DNA from: Benzoatithermus sp963720725
GTDB lineage: Bacteria > Pseudomonadota > Alphaproteobacteria > Geminicoccales > Geminicoccaceae
Length of the DNA: 64,000 nt
Direction: 5' to 3'
NCBI GenBank assembly: GCA_963720725.1
Contig: CAVRGN010000003.1
Coordinates: 186,001 to 250,000, forward strand
Shown piece by piece: positions 21,267-30,334 of the stretch. The notes beneath the pieces were generated by a model. The model saw nothing but the letters and a program-made list of their open reading frames with translations, made no database searches and was not told where the DNA came from. The translations under genes were made by a program, and so were the position numbers. Each line of letters begins with the position of its first letter. Position 1 is the stretch's first letter.

Positions 21267-22703
21267 TCAGTCGGGCGTCTGGCGCTGCACGATCGCGCCG
21301 GGCTCCGCCGCCGTGCCCTCGGCGATCACGAGATACCGCCGCTCGGCGGCCGTCCCGACCGCCACGATCTGGCGGATCGGGCCGGTCGCGTTGACGATCG
21401 CGGCACCCGCCGGGTTGGTCACGAAGGCGGAGAGCGCCTCTAGATCACCCTGGCCGTCCGGCTGGCTGGCGAGCGCCAGCACATAGGGCTGCTTCGGCTC
21501 GAGCCCCGTGACCGAGGCCTGCAGGATTTGGACGAGCCCCTGGTCGAATAGCGACACGCTGGTTGCCGTGCTCTCGCCGTCCCTGGTCAGTTCAAGGTGC
21601 GCGACCTGGCCGGCGACCCCGAGCGGCTCCAGACCGGTCGTACCTTCGCCCTCCGGCACTGCGCCCGGAACATAGTTCACCGCCTGCGGCGCCTGTCCGA
21701 TCGGGACGGTCGCGATCACCTGGTTGGTCACCGTATCGATGGCCGCGAGGCCGTCGGCGTTCTCGAGACCGACATAGACGCGGGTGCCATCGCCGGACGG
21801 CCAGATACCGTGCGGCAGCTTGCCGACGGGAATCGTTGCCACCAGCGAGAAGTCGTCCGTGCGGAAGACCTTCACCTCGTTGAGCCCGCCCACGGTCACA
21901 TAGGCGAAGGTGCCGTTGGCATTGTGCGCGAAATTCACGTGGTTGGTGATGGGCCCGGTATCGAGGGTCTCGAGCAGCTCGAAGGGCGGCCGGGCATTGA
22001 AGACCTGGGTCTTGCCGACATCCTTCAAAGTGAACCAGACCTGCTTGCCGTCCGGGCTCGCCGCGATGTTCGGGCAGAACGGACTGGCCTGCTTCACCCG
22101 GCCGACGATCTGGTGGTCGGCCACCGAGATCACCACGGTCTCGGGCATGAAGGAGGAACAGACGTAACCGTAGTCGCCGTCTGGGGAGAAGATCTGCATG
22201 CCGGGCCCGTTCGGCACTTCGATCCGCGTCTTTTCCCGGTAGGTCGTGCCGTCGAGGACGGCGACATAGTTTTCGCCGCGCACCGTCACCCACACCTCCT
22301 CGCCATCAGGCGTGAAGAAGGGCTCGTGCGGCGATCGGCCGACGTAGGTGGTGTGCTTCACCGCATTGGTCGCGGTGTCGATGAAGGTCACGGCGTTCGA
22401 GCCGATGGACACGACCGCGATGGTCTTGCGGTCGGGCGAGAAGCCCATGCCGTGGACCAGCACCTGGCCACGATAGAGCGGGCTGAAGTTGCCCGGCTGC
22501 GGATCGCCCAGGCGGATGACGCCCAGGAGCCTGTTGCTCGCGGGATCGGTGACCGAAACCGTGTTTGAGAATTGCTCGGCCGCATAGACCCGATCGCGGC
22601 TGCTCAGTGCGATGTCGGGTGCCGAGGCCGCGAAAGGAGCCTGGCCGGCCAGGGCCGGCAGGGAGCAGGCAAGGATCGAGCTGCCGAGAAGCAGAGCTCT
22701 CAT
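21267..22703 (-). CDS. Exported YVTN/YncE-type beta-propeller protein
   Basis: A 478-residue protein with a signal peptide (MRALLLGSSILACSLPALAG). It has repeated propeller blades of YVTN type: TVSVTDPASNRLLGVIRLGD, MGFSPDRKTIAVVSIGSNAV, PDGEEVWVTVRGENYVAVLD, IAASPDGKQVWFT and VATIPVGKLPHGIWPSGDGT. After about residue 365 a separate C-terminal beta domain of unknown type follows (VAHLELTRDGESTATSVSLF). It overlaps the DUF305 gene by 4 bases (ATGA), so the two exported proteins are translated as a pair. Function is unknown; such propellers often sit beside copper or oxidoreductase genes. Confidence 0.8.
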   Translation of the reverse strand: MRALLLGSSILACSLPALAGQAPFAASAPDIALSSRDRVYAAEQFSNTVSVTDPASNRLLGVIRLGDPQPGNFSPLYRGQVLVHGMGFSPDRKTIAVVSIGSNAVTFIDTATNAVKHTTYVGRSPHEPFFTPDGEEVWVTVRGENYVAVLDGTTYREKTRIEVPNGPGMQIFSPDGDYGYVCSSFMPETVVISVADHQIVGRVKQASPFCPNIAASPDGKQVWFTLKDVGKTQVFNARPPFELLETLDTGPITNHVNFAHNANGTFAYVTVGGLNEVKVFRTDDFSLVATIPVGKLPHGIWPSGDGTRVYVGLENADGLAAIDTVTNQVIATVPIGQAPQAVNYVPGAVPEGEGTTGLEPLGVAGQVAHLELTRDGESTATSVSLFDQGLVQILQASVTGLEPKQPYVLALASQPDGQGDLEALSAFVTNPAGAAIVNATGPIRQIVAVGTAAERRYLVIAEGTAAEPGAIVQRQTPD

Positions 22704-23188
22704 GGGTGTGGCTCCTGGTCCGAAGCTTCGACCGGCGGCGCGGACATGGCGCCGAGCGACATGGTGGAATGGTTTTGGCCGAGCGCGGGCGGCCTCGGCG
22801 CCAGGGCGGAGGGGGGCAGCGACTGCCCGACGGCCAAGCGCATAGCCGCGATCTCCTGCTGCTGCTCGACGACGATCTCCTGGGCCAGCCGCCTGAGCTG
22901 CTCGTTGGTGCCGTGGCGCAGATAGGCAACCGCCATGTCCACGGCCCCTTGATGATGCGGGACCATCATGGCGACGAAGTCGGCATCGACGTCGCCGGTC
23001 GGTTGCTGCGCCATGCCTGCCATCATTCTGGCCATGGCCGTAGCGTTTTCGGCAAGAAACGGAGATTCGCCGGGCCGCGGGGCAGCGGCGCTCCCGCTGG
23101 AACCATTTTGTCCCGGCGCCGGGCCGGACAGGCTGACCGCGACGCCAAACGCCAGTGAGCCGGCACAAACCAGTCGTAGCTTCGCCAC
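22700..23188 (-). CDS. DUF305 exported protein
   Basis: A 162-residue exported protein of the DUF305 (ferritin-like helical) family. It has a signal peptide from GTG 23188 (AKLRLVCAGSLAFGVAVSLS), a low-complexity linker, then the family core DFVAMMVPHHQGAVDMAVAY with the His-His-Gln-Gly-Ala motif and Met-rich flanks (TAMARMMAGMAQ). Family members are found with copper and silver handling genes, and the Met/His content fits metal binding, but this is inference. Its stop overlaps the start of the beta-propeller gene. The 270 bases upstream have no recognisable gene. Confidence 0.8.
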   Translation of the reverse strand: MAKLRLVCAGSLAFGVAVSLSGPAPGQNGSSGSAAAPRPGESPFLAENATAMARMMAGMAQQPTGDVDADFVAMMVPHHQGAVDMAVAYLRHGTNEQLRRLAQEIVVEQQQEIAAMRLAVGQSLPPSALAPRPPALGQNHSTMSLGAMSAPPVEASDQEPHP

Positions 23189-23455
23189 TGCCCTACCCTT
23201 TCGACGCGACACCCTCGTCGGCAGTCCCGCCCCGGTCTCGGACCGGCTCAAGGTCGCGAAGCCGGACGCTGCATCGGCCTGGAGGGCGCTCGCGCAACGG
23301 GACCCGCCGCCGGGTGGTCGACGCGGTGGCGCGGACGCCACCCGAGCCAAACGAACGGTATCGCCCCGACCTCGCATGATGCTTCCCGAATTGCACCTCG
23401 AAGGCGAGGGGGACAAGTCAGGCTGCGATCAACTCGGCAATCTCTCCATTCTGCA

Positions 23456-23776
23456 TCAGCCGATCTCCAGCCGGTGGATGAGCCCGTCGGCAAGGGTAAA
23501 GCGGTAGCGCAGCTCGATCGGGCCGCCCGGGAAGTCGCCCGTCACCCGGCCGGTCACGATGGCCCGACCGGTGTCGGGGTCGCAGGCGAGCACGTCCACG
23601 CTGTGCCGATAGCGGCGGCCGGTCTCTTCCGCCCAGGTCCGGATCGCTTCGCGACCGACCCTGTCCTGACGCTCGTCGTGCACGGTCGCATCCGGGGCGA
23701 AGCAGAGGGCGGTCCGGTCCGCGTCATGCCCGTTCACGGCGGCAAAATAGGCGGCGAGCGGCGCTGGCAGTTTCAT
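23456..23776 (-). CDS. NTF2-like/SnoaL-fold protein
   Basis: A 106-residue cone-fold protein: LAAYFAAVNGHDADRTALCF, then FAPDATVHDERQDRVGREAI and VTGRVTGDFPGGPIELRYRF. This is the typical SnoaL-like or NTF2-like layout of small hydrolase/isomerase or ligand-binding proteins. It is transcribed away from the HxlR regulator with 53 bases between the starts, so it is a likely regulatory target. No catalytic role can be assigned. Confidence 0.75.
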   Translation of the reverse strand: MKLPAPLAAYFAAVNGHDADRTALCFAPDATVHDERQDRVGREAIRTWAEETGRRYRHSVDVLACDPDTGRAIVTGRVTGDFPGGPIELRYRFTLADGLIHRLEIG

Positions 23777-23829
23777 GTCTCTCGTCCTATCGGTCTGGCA
23801 TGGGACGGAGGTGGCGCTATACTGAAAGC

Positions 23830-24228
23830 ATGGCAAGTACAGACAAAATCGTAGGTTACTCACCTACAGGTAAGGTGGCGGACGTGACGCCCGACATGGC
23901 GGCGTCCGGCGTCGAGGCCGCGTTCCACATCCTCGAGGGGCGGTGGAAGATGGTGATCGTCTTCCACCTGTTCGCCCGCTCGGTGCTGCGGTTCTCCGAG
24001 CTGGAGCGGGCGATCCCGGGCGTGTCGCAGAAGATGCTGATCCAGCAGCTGCGCGAGTTGGAGCGCGACGGGGTCGTCCGGCGCATGGTCTACCCGCAGG
24101 TGCCGCCGAAGGTGGAGTATCGGCTGACGACATGGGGCCAGGCGATGTGTCCGGCCCTGGATGCGCTGCTCGAATGGGCGGCGGCGCGGCCGCGGACGGC
24201 CGGTACGGATCTCGAGGCGGTTCGATGA
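23830..24228 (+). CDS. HxlR-family transcriptional regulator
   Basis: A winged-helix regulator with GVEAAFHILEGRWKMVIVFH, then the recognition segment RFSELERAIPGVSQKMLIQQ and the wing VRRMVYPQVPPKVEYRLTTW, matching HxlR proteins closely. ATG 23830 gives 132 residues. GTG 23875 (15 codons later) is also possible, and would leave the palindrome at 23851-23867 in the leader. It overlaps the MFS gene by 4 bases (ATGA at 24225-24228) and is divergent from the SnoaL-like gene. The regulator probably controls its own operon in response to a small molecule or redox signal, which is inference. Confidence 0.88.
   Translation: MASTDKIVGYSPTGKVADVTPDMAASGVEAAFHILEGRWKMVIVFHLFARSVLRFSELERAIPGVSQKMLIQQLRELERDGVVRRMVYPQVPPKVEYRLTTWGQAMCPALDALLEWAAARPRTAGTDLEAVR
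23851..23867. promoter_or_regulatory. Inverted repeat, candidate HxlR operator
   Basis: GTAGGT and ACCTAC form a perfect 6-base inverted repeat around a 5-base centre, next to a further AGGTAAGG. It lies at the start of the HxlR gene, in the divergent region with the SnoaL-like gene. If translation starts at GTG 23875, the repeat is in the leader where an autoregulatory site is expected. Confidence 0.4.
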
Positions 24229-25457
24229 CGAACCCGTCGGCTACGGCGGGCGCGGGCGAACTTGCCGCCCCCGCCCGGCATGAGCTGGGCAACGTGGTGC
24301 GGCTGGCGGTGGCGCAGGCACTGGCCGGCGCGAATGCGGTGGTCGTCTACGCGACGGGCGCGATCATCGGCAACATGCTGGCACCGAGCAGGGCGCTGGC
24401 CACGCTGCCGATCTCGGTCTTCGTCGTCGGGATGGCGGCCTGCACCCTCCCAGCCGGAGTGATCGCGCGCCGGCACGGTCGCCGCGCCGCTTTCCTGATC
24501 GGCACGGTCTGCGGCGTGCTGGTAGGCTTGCTCGCCGCTCTGGCGGTCGTGCAAGGCTCCTTCTGGCTGTTCTGCGCGGCCACGTTCTTCGGCGGCGCCT
24601 ATGCCGCGGTGGTTCTCTCCTTCCGCTTCGCCGCCGCCGACTGCGTGGCACCGGAGCGCAGGGCGCGGGCGCTCTCCGCAGTCATGGCGGGCGGGGTGTT
24701 CGCTGGGATCATCGGGCCGCAGCTCGTCACCTACACCATGGACCTGTGGCCGCCCCATCTGTTCGCGGCCACCTTCCTGGCCCAGGCTGCCGTGGCGGCT
24801 TTGTCCGCCCTGGTCCTGCTCGGCGTCCGTCTGCCCAGACCCAAGGCAGCGAAGGCAGGGAGTCGTGTCCCGATGGGAGCGCCGCTCGGCCTCATCGCGC
24901 GGCAGCCCCGCTTCATCACCGCCGTGCTCTGCGGCGTCGTCTCCTACCTGCTCATGAACTTCATCATGACCGCCGCCCCGCTTGCGATGCGGCTGTGCGG
25001 CCTGTCGCAGGAGGCGTCCAATCTCGGCCTGCAATGGCACGTGATCGCCATGTTCGCGCCGAGCTTCTTCACCGGGCGGCTGATCACCCGGTTCGGCGCG
25101 CCCCGCATTGTGGCGGTCGGACTGGGCCTGACCGCCGTGTCGGCCGCCGTCGGGCTCACCGGCACGGACGTGGCGCATTTCTGGCTGACGCTGATCCTGC
25201 TCGGCATCGGCTGGAACTTCGGCTTCGTGGGTGCCTCGGCGCTCGTCCTGGAGTGCCACCGCCCGGAAGACGCGACGCGCGTGCAGTCGCTCAACGACTT
25301 CATCGTCTTCGGGACCATGGCCGTGGGCTCGTTCTCGTCGGGCGGCCTGCTGACGGCCTATGGCTGGGACGCGGTCCTGCTGGTGTCGTTCCTGCCCCTC
25401 GCGGTAGCCGCCGCGACACTCGCGGTCATGCCGTCTCCCAGCCTCAAGGGTGGATGA
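24225..25457 (+). CDS. MFS transporter
   Basis: A 410-residue major facilitator with twelve predicted membrane helices. The helix 2-3 loop carries GVIARRHGRRAAFLIGTVCG, the MFS motif A region. The second half mirrors it with TGRLITRFGAPRIVAVGLGL. The C-terminus keeps ECHRPEDATRVQSLNDFIVF, typical of a drug/metabolite efflux subgroup in alphaproteobacteria. It is translationally coupled to the HxlR regulator (4-base overlap), so export of the compound sensed by that regulator is the simplest reading. The substrate is unknown. It converges on recA. Confidence 0.88.
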   Translation: MTNPSATAGAGELAAPARHELGNVVRLAVAQALAGANAVVVYATGAIIGNMLAPSRALATLPISVFVVGMAACTLPAGVIARRHGRRAAFLIGTVCGVLVGLLAALAVVQGSFWLFCAATFFGGAYAAVVLSFRFAAADCVAPERRARALSAVMAGGVFAGIIGPQLVTYTMDLWPPHLFAATFLAQAAVAALSALVLLGVRLPRPKAAKAGSRVPMGAPLGLIARQPRFITAVLCGVVSYLLMNFIMTAAPLAMRLCGLSQEASNLGLQWHVIAMFAPSFFTGRLITRFGAPRIVAVGLGLTAVSAAVGLTGTDVAHFWLTLILLGIGWNFGFVGASALVLECHRPEDATRVQSLNDFIVFGTMAVGSFSSGGLLTAYGWDAVLLVSFLPLAVAAATLAVMPSPSLKGG

Positions 25458-25501
25458 ATCCTGGAACGCTGTCGCCGCTCAAGCGACCTTCGCGACCGCA
25501 A

Positions 25502-26563
<1,062 letters not shown>

Positions 26564-26656
26564 GGCCTCGTATTCTCCTGAATCTGCTTGCCAGCGTTAT
26601 ATCGCTTGGCGTTTGGGTCGCAAAGCCTCGCGTAACAGGCGAACGGCAAGAAGGTT

Positions 26657-27571
26657 CTACGCCTGCCGCGACTCCGGCAGCAGCACCATGGCAATGGCCG
26701 CCAGGACCAGCCCCAGCGCCGCGAACTCGCGCCAGCCGACAGGCTCGCCGAGCAGCCAGGCCGAGCTCAACAGGCCCACGACCGGGATCGCGAGGGTGCT
26801 GATCGCTGCGGCGGTGGCCGGCAGCAGGGTCACGACCTTATTGTGCGCGGCGAAGCAGAAGATCAGCGCCACGGTGGCGGCATAGAGGGTCGCCAAGCCG
26901 CCGGCCCAGGTCAGCCGCGACAGGTCGGGATGCGGCTCGAGCACCAGCCAGGCCATGACGATCGGCGCGCCGCCGACCAGAAGCTGCCAGCCGGTCAGCG
27001 CCATGATGCCGAGGGGCCAGTTCTGACCCTTGAGGATCACGATGCTACCAGCCCAGCAGATCGCGGCGCCGATCATCAGGAGCGGGCCAAGTGGATTGCT
27101 GTCATGGCCGAACAGGTCGGGGCCGATCAGCAGGGCGATGCCCAGCATGCCGGTGGTCAAGGACGCCAGCCGGCGCCGGCTCAGCCGTTCCTTGAGGTAG
27201 AGGGCACTGAACAGCGCCGCCCAGATCGGCATGGTGTAGGCGACGATGGCACCACGACCACCGCCCATGTGAACGAGGCTGAAGGCGGAGAACATATGCC
27301 AGCCGGTAACGCCGAGCACGGCGATGCATACCAGCGGCAGCCAGTGCGAGCGTGGCACCGCCACCCGCTCGCCCGATGCCAGAGCGAGGCTCATCAGGCC
27401 GAGGCCGCTGATCAGCACGCAGGCGGCCCGGAAGGTCCAGGGCGACAGCTCGCCCACCGCGATCTTCATGACCGGCCAGTTGAGGCCCCAGAGCACGCTG
27501 ATCGCGCCGATCAGGATCAGCGCGGTCCGCGGAACCCGCTCCGGGCCGTCAGAAGTCGCTGCAGCGACCAC
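26657..27571 (-). CDS. EamA/DMT-family transporter
   Basis: A ten-helix drug/metabolite transporter made of two EamA repeats. The first starts LILIGAISVLWGLNWPVMKI and includes IVAYTMPIWAALFSALYLKE. The second includes LLMIGAAICWAGSIVILKGQ and ISTLAIPVVGLLSSAWLLGE. It probably exports an amino acid or metabolite at the inner membrane. The start is ambiguous. GTG 27571 gives 304 residues and a short overlap with the SdhAF4 gene. ATG 27610 adds 13 residues and overlaps more. It follows the DUF1476-SdhAF4 pair in the same direction. Confidence 0.85.
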   Translation of the reverse strand: MVAAATSDGPERVPRTALILIGAISVLWGLNWPVMKIAVGELSPWTFRAACVLISGLGLMSLALASGERVAVPRSHWLPLVCIAVLGVTGWHMFSAFSLVHMGGGRGAIVAYTMPIWAALFSALYLKERLSRRRLASLTTGMLGIALLIGPDLFGHDSNPLGPLLMIGAAICWAGSIVILKGQNWPLGIMALTGWQLLVGGAPIVMAWLVLEPHPDLSRLTWAGGLATLYAATVALIFCFAAHNKVVTLLPATAAAISTLAIPVVGLLSSAWLLGEPVGWREFAALGLVLAAIAMVLLPESRQA

Positions 27572-27710
27572 CCTTCTCCCAATCACCGAATCGTGTCGGC
27601 TCGGGCCCACGCGGCCCGTCGATCTCGCCCGGTGGCTGCTGCGGGCCGCGCACCGGCTGCGGCGGCCGGTCGTCCGGTCGGCGCGTCCGCGGTGCCGCCT
27701 TCTCGCTCAT
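27549..27710 (-). CDS. SdhAF4-type succinate dehydrogenase assembly factor (DUF1674)
   Basis: A 53-residue protein ending GPEPTRFGDWEKGGRCSDF, the diagnostic C-terminus of DUF1674/SdhAF4. The mitochondrial homolog binds the flavinylated SdhA subunit and promotes complex II assembly. The N-terminal half is Pro/Arg-rich and disordered (RRPDDRPPQPVRGPQQPPGE). Start ATG 27710 overlaps the DUF1476 stop by ATGA, so the two are cotranslated. The role is by homology only. Confidence 0.88.
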   Translation of the reverse strand: MSEKAAPRTRRPDDRPPQPVRGPQQPPGEIDGPRGPEPTRFGDWEKGGRCSDF

Positions 27711-28030
27711 TCCGCCATGACCTGCTGGCGCGCGGCGGCCTCGAGGGCGCTCAGCTCCTTCTCCAGGTGGTGGTCGGTCACGGTGTGGCCAGCCTTGCTC
27801 AGGTCGGCCTGAACCTTGCCGATCATGTCGTGATCGCCCGGCAGCTCGAAGTCGGCCATCACCACGTCCTTGGCGTAGGCGGCCGCGTCGTCGCCGGCGA
27901 GCCCGAGATAGGTCTGCGCGACCCACAGCCCGAACAGCTTGTTGCGGCGGTTGCGGATCTTGAAACCGAGTTCGAGCTCGTGCTTGAACTTGGTTTCCTC
28001 GCCGCGCTCGCGCTCGTCGAACGTGGTCAT
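27707..28030 (-). CDS. ATPase inhibitor subunit zeta (DUF1476)
   Basis: A 107-residue protein that in Paracoccus and relatives binds F1-ATPase and blocks ATP hydrolysis. The inhibitory N-terminus is MTTFDERERGEETKFKHELE, followed by the four-helix core with RNRRNKLFGLWVAQTYLGLA and DVVMADFELPGDHDMIGKV. The length equals the family norm. The sequence is diagnostic of Alphaproteobacteria. It overlaps the SdhAF4 gene by 4 bases. Confidence 0.93.
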   Translation of the reverse strand: MTTFDERERGEETKFKHELELGFKIRNRRNKLFGLWVAQTYLGLAGDDAAAYAKDVVMADFELPGDHDMIGKVQADLSKAGHTVTDHHLEKELSALEAAARQQVMAE

Positions 28031-28128
28031 GCCCTACCCTCATTGCTTGGCGGCCGTGGCTGGCCCCTATATAGGGCCTCGGCCGGCGCTCTGCCACGCC
28101 GCGCGTGCCGCACGCCGAGGATCGCCCG

Positions 28129-28869
28129 ATGTGTACCCTCGTGGTCCTGCGCCGACCTGCAGCGCCCTGGCCGCTCCTGCTCGCCGCCAATCGCGACGAG
28201 CTCGTGAGCCGTCCAGCCCGCCCTCCGGCGCGCCATTGGCCGGACCGGCCTCATGTCCGGGGCGGGCTGGACCTCACCGGCGGCGGCACTTGGCTCGGGG
28301 TCAACGACGACGGCCTGGTCGCCGCCGTGCTCAACAGGCGCGGCACGCTAGGTCCCGAGCTGGGCAAGCGCAGTCGTGGCGAGCTCGTGCTCGAGGCGCT
28401 CGACCATGCCGAGGCTCGGGACGCAGCCGACGCCCTGCGCGCCCTCGAGCCCAAGGCTTACCGACCGTTCAACCTGATCGTGGCCGACGCTGTCGACGCA
28501 TTCTGGGTCCGCCATGCCGGCGACGGTCCGATCCAGGTGCAGCCGATCCCCGAGGGCCTGCACATGATCGAGGCTGGCGAGCTGGACGATCCGGCCTCGC
28601 CCCGCATCGCACGCTTCCTGCCGCAGTTCTGTTTCGTCACCGCACCGGACCCGGCAACGGGCGTCTGGACGGCTTGGCAGACCCTTCTCGCCGATCGCTG
28701 CAGCCGTGGCGACGACCCGCGCGACGCGATGCGGATCGTCACGGATGGCGACTACGGCACGGTGAGCAGCAGCCTCGTTGCCCTGCCCAGGCACACGAAC
28801 GAGGCGCCGGCCTACCTGCACGCGGAGATCAGGCCGGTTTCCGGCGACTACGAGACCGTGCCGGGTTAG
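28129..28869 (+). CDS. NRDE-family protein
   Basis: A 246-residue protein with N-terminal MCTLVVLRRP and the NRDE motif in LLLAANRDELVSRPARPP. It continues with TGGGTWLGVNDDGLVAAVLN and ends with a YGTVSSSLVAL block. This is the TANGO2/NRDE family, whose Cys2 resembles the nucleophile of N-terminal hydrolases. The start is set at ATG 28129 because family members begin Met-Cys. Biochemical function is unsettled; eukaryotic homologs relate to haem or lipid handling. Confidence 0.88.
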   Translation: MCTLVVLRRPAAPWPLLLAANRDELVSRPARPPARHWPDRPHVRGGLDLTGGGTWLGVNDDGLVAAVLNRRGTLGPELGKRSRGELVLEALDHAEARDAADALRALEPKAYRPFNLIVADAVDAFWVRHAGDGPIQVQPIPEGLHMIEAGELDDPASPRIARFLPQFCFVTAPDPATGVWTAWQTLLADRCSRGDDPRDAMRIVTDGDYGTVSSSLVALPRHTNEAPAYLHAEIRPVSGDYETVPG

Positions 28870-29008
28870 CCCAGCCGCGGCCGCGCCAGCGGATCGCGAG
28901 CAGGAACACCGCCGGGACCACGGCCATCGTGAGCATCACCCACCAGAAGGCGCTGGAGTCGCCGAGCCCGGGCAGGCCGGCCACGTTCATGCCGAAGATG
29001 CCGGTGAT
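28867..29008 (-). pseudogene. Remnant of a CorA-family transporter C-terminus
   Basis: A leftward stretch reads ITGIFGMNVAGLPGLGDSSA followed by FWWVMLTMAVVPAVFLLAIR. GMN is the signature at the pore of CorA/ZntB metal-ion channels, and the following helix matches their second transmembrane segment. No N-terminal funnel domain is present upstream and no proper start exists. It is a fragment between two intact genes. Confidence 0.55.
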
Positions 29009-29070
29009 TCGCCGAGGTTCGCCAGTACGGCGGGAGCGGTGCGTGCAGCGACCCAGCGGCCCGCATTGGC

Positions 29071-30069
29071 TCAGGTCACGAGCACGATCTTGCCGATGTG
29101 CGTGCTCGATTCCATCAGTGCGTGCGCGGCGGCCGCTTCCACCAGCGGGAAGGTCCGGTGGATCAGCGGCTTGACGCTGCCTTCGGCGAGCAACGGCCAG
29201 ACCTTCGCCTCGAGCGCCTGGGCGATCTCCCCTTTCTGGGCGACCGAGCGCGGGCGAAGGGTCGAGCCGGTCCAGGTCAGTCGCTTGAGCATTAGCGCCA
29301 TGAAGTTGGCCTGAACCTTGGGGCCCTGCAGCCAGGCGATCTGCACCAGCCGGCCCTCGACCGCCAGCGCCTGCAGGTTGCGCTCGACATAAGGCCCGCC
29401 GACCATGTCGAGGATGACGTCCACGCCGCGGCCGCCGGTCTCGGCGCGCACGACCTCGACGAAGTCTTCGTGACGGTAGTCGACCACCCGCTGCGCCCCC
29501 AGCTCCAGGCAGGCGCGGCGCTTGTCCTCGCCGCCGACCGTGGCGAACACCGTCGCGCCGAACGCGTGGGCGAGCTGAATCGCCGTGGTGCCGATGCCGG
29601 ACGAGCCTCCATGGACGAGGAAGCTTTCGTCGGCGCGGAGGCGGCCGCGGTCGAACACGTTGGTCCAGACGGTGAAGAAGGTCTCCGGGACGCCGCCCGC
29701 GTCGATGATGCCCATCCCCTCGGGTACGGGCAGGACCTGCGGCGCCGAAGCGATGCAGTACTCGGCATAACCGCCGGAGCTCACCAGCGCCATGACCCGG
29801 TCGCCCGGCCGCCAGCGCTCGACGTCCGCGCCGACCGCGGCCACCTCGCCGGCGACCTCCAGTCCGGGGACGTCCGAAGCGCCGGGTGGCGGCGGGTAGC
29901 CACCTTCGCGCTGGAGCACGTCCGGACGGTTGATGCCGGCGGCCGCCACCTTGATCAGCACCTCGCCCGCCGCGGGCGACGGAACCGGCATGCGGTCGGG
30001 CACCAGCACCTCGGGCGGGCCGGGCCGGTCGATGCGGATGAAGGTCATCTCGGCGGGAAGTGCGCTCAT
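29071..30069 (-). CDS. NAD(P)H quinone oxidoreductase (PIG3-like)
   Basis: A 332-residue zinc-free MDR-family reductase. The substrate half has VLIKVAAAGINRPDVLQREG and YPPPPGASDVPGLEVAGEV. The nucleotide-binding motif is FLVHGGSSGIGTTAIQLAHA, followed by GGRGVDVILDMVGGPYVERN. These match the PIG3/QOR-like branch that reduces quinones with NADPH. The start ATG 30069 lies 16 bases after a small membrane-protein gene in the same direction. Confidence 0.9.
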   Translation of the reverse strand: MSALPAEMTFIRIDRPGPPEVLVPDRMPVPSPAAGEVLIKVAAAGINRPDVLQREGGYPPPPGASDVPGLEVAGEVAAVGADVERWRPGDRVMALVSSGGYAEYCIASAPQVLPVPEGMGIIDAGGVPETFFTVWTNVFDRGRLRADESFLVHGGSSGIGTTAIQLAHAFGATVFATVGGEDKRRACLELGAQRVVDYRHEDFVEVVRAETGGRGVDVILDMVGGPYVERNLQALAVEGRLVQIAWLQGPKVQANFMALMLKRLTWTGSTLRPRSVAQKGEIAQALEAKVWPLLAEGSVKPLIHRTFPLVEAAAAHALMESSTHIGKIVLVT

Positions 30070-30085
30070 CGGCTGCCCTCGCTGC

Positions 30086-30286
30086 TCAGCCCAGCCAGCA
30101 GAGCAGCCCGTAGCAGCGCCCGAGCAGCCGGGTAAAGGCGAGATAGAGCAGGAGGTCGGCCAGCGCCAGCACCGCCAGCAGCGGCAGACCGAGATAGACC
30201 AGGATCGCGAGCACGCCCCAGCCGGTGAGCCTGGGCGCGGGTATCGCATGGCCGCGGATTTTTCCCGACATGATCGCCTCGAACAA
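30086..30286 (-). CDS. Small hydrophobic membrane protein, unknown
   Basis: An open frame of 66 codons (ATG 30286) or 61 (ATG 30271, MSGKIRGHAIPAPR). The N-terminus is basic and is followed by one long or two short hydrophobic segments (GVLAILVYLGLPLLAVLALA, then DLLLYLAFTRLLGRCYGLL). I do not recognise a family. Same direction and close spacing to the quinone reductase gene suggest cotranscription. The clear membrane pattern with a basic leader makes a real gene likely. Confidence 0.55.
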   Translation of the reverse strand: MFEAIMSGKIRGHAIPAPRLTGWGVLAILVYLGLPLLAVLALADLLLYLAFTRLLGRCYGLLCWLG

Positions 30287-30334
30287 TTATAAGTTGAACG
30301 ACTATCGAACATCACAGCGCTGCGCGGCAAGTCG

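Noticed and set aside
26564..26656. LexA/SOS box upstream of recA
   Set aside because: GTTC and GAAC half-sites occur, but none with the required 7-base spacing in direct repeat.
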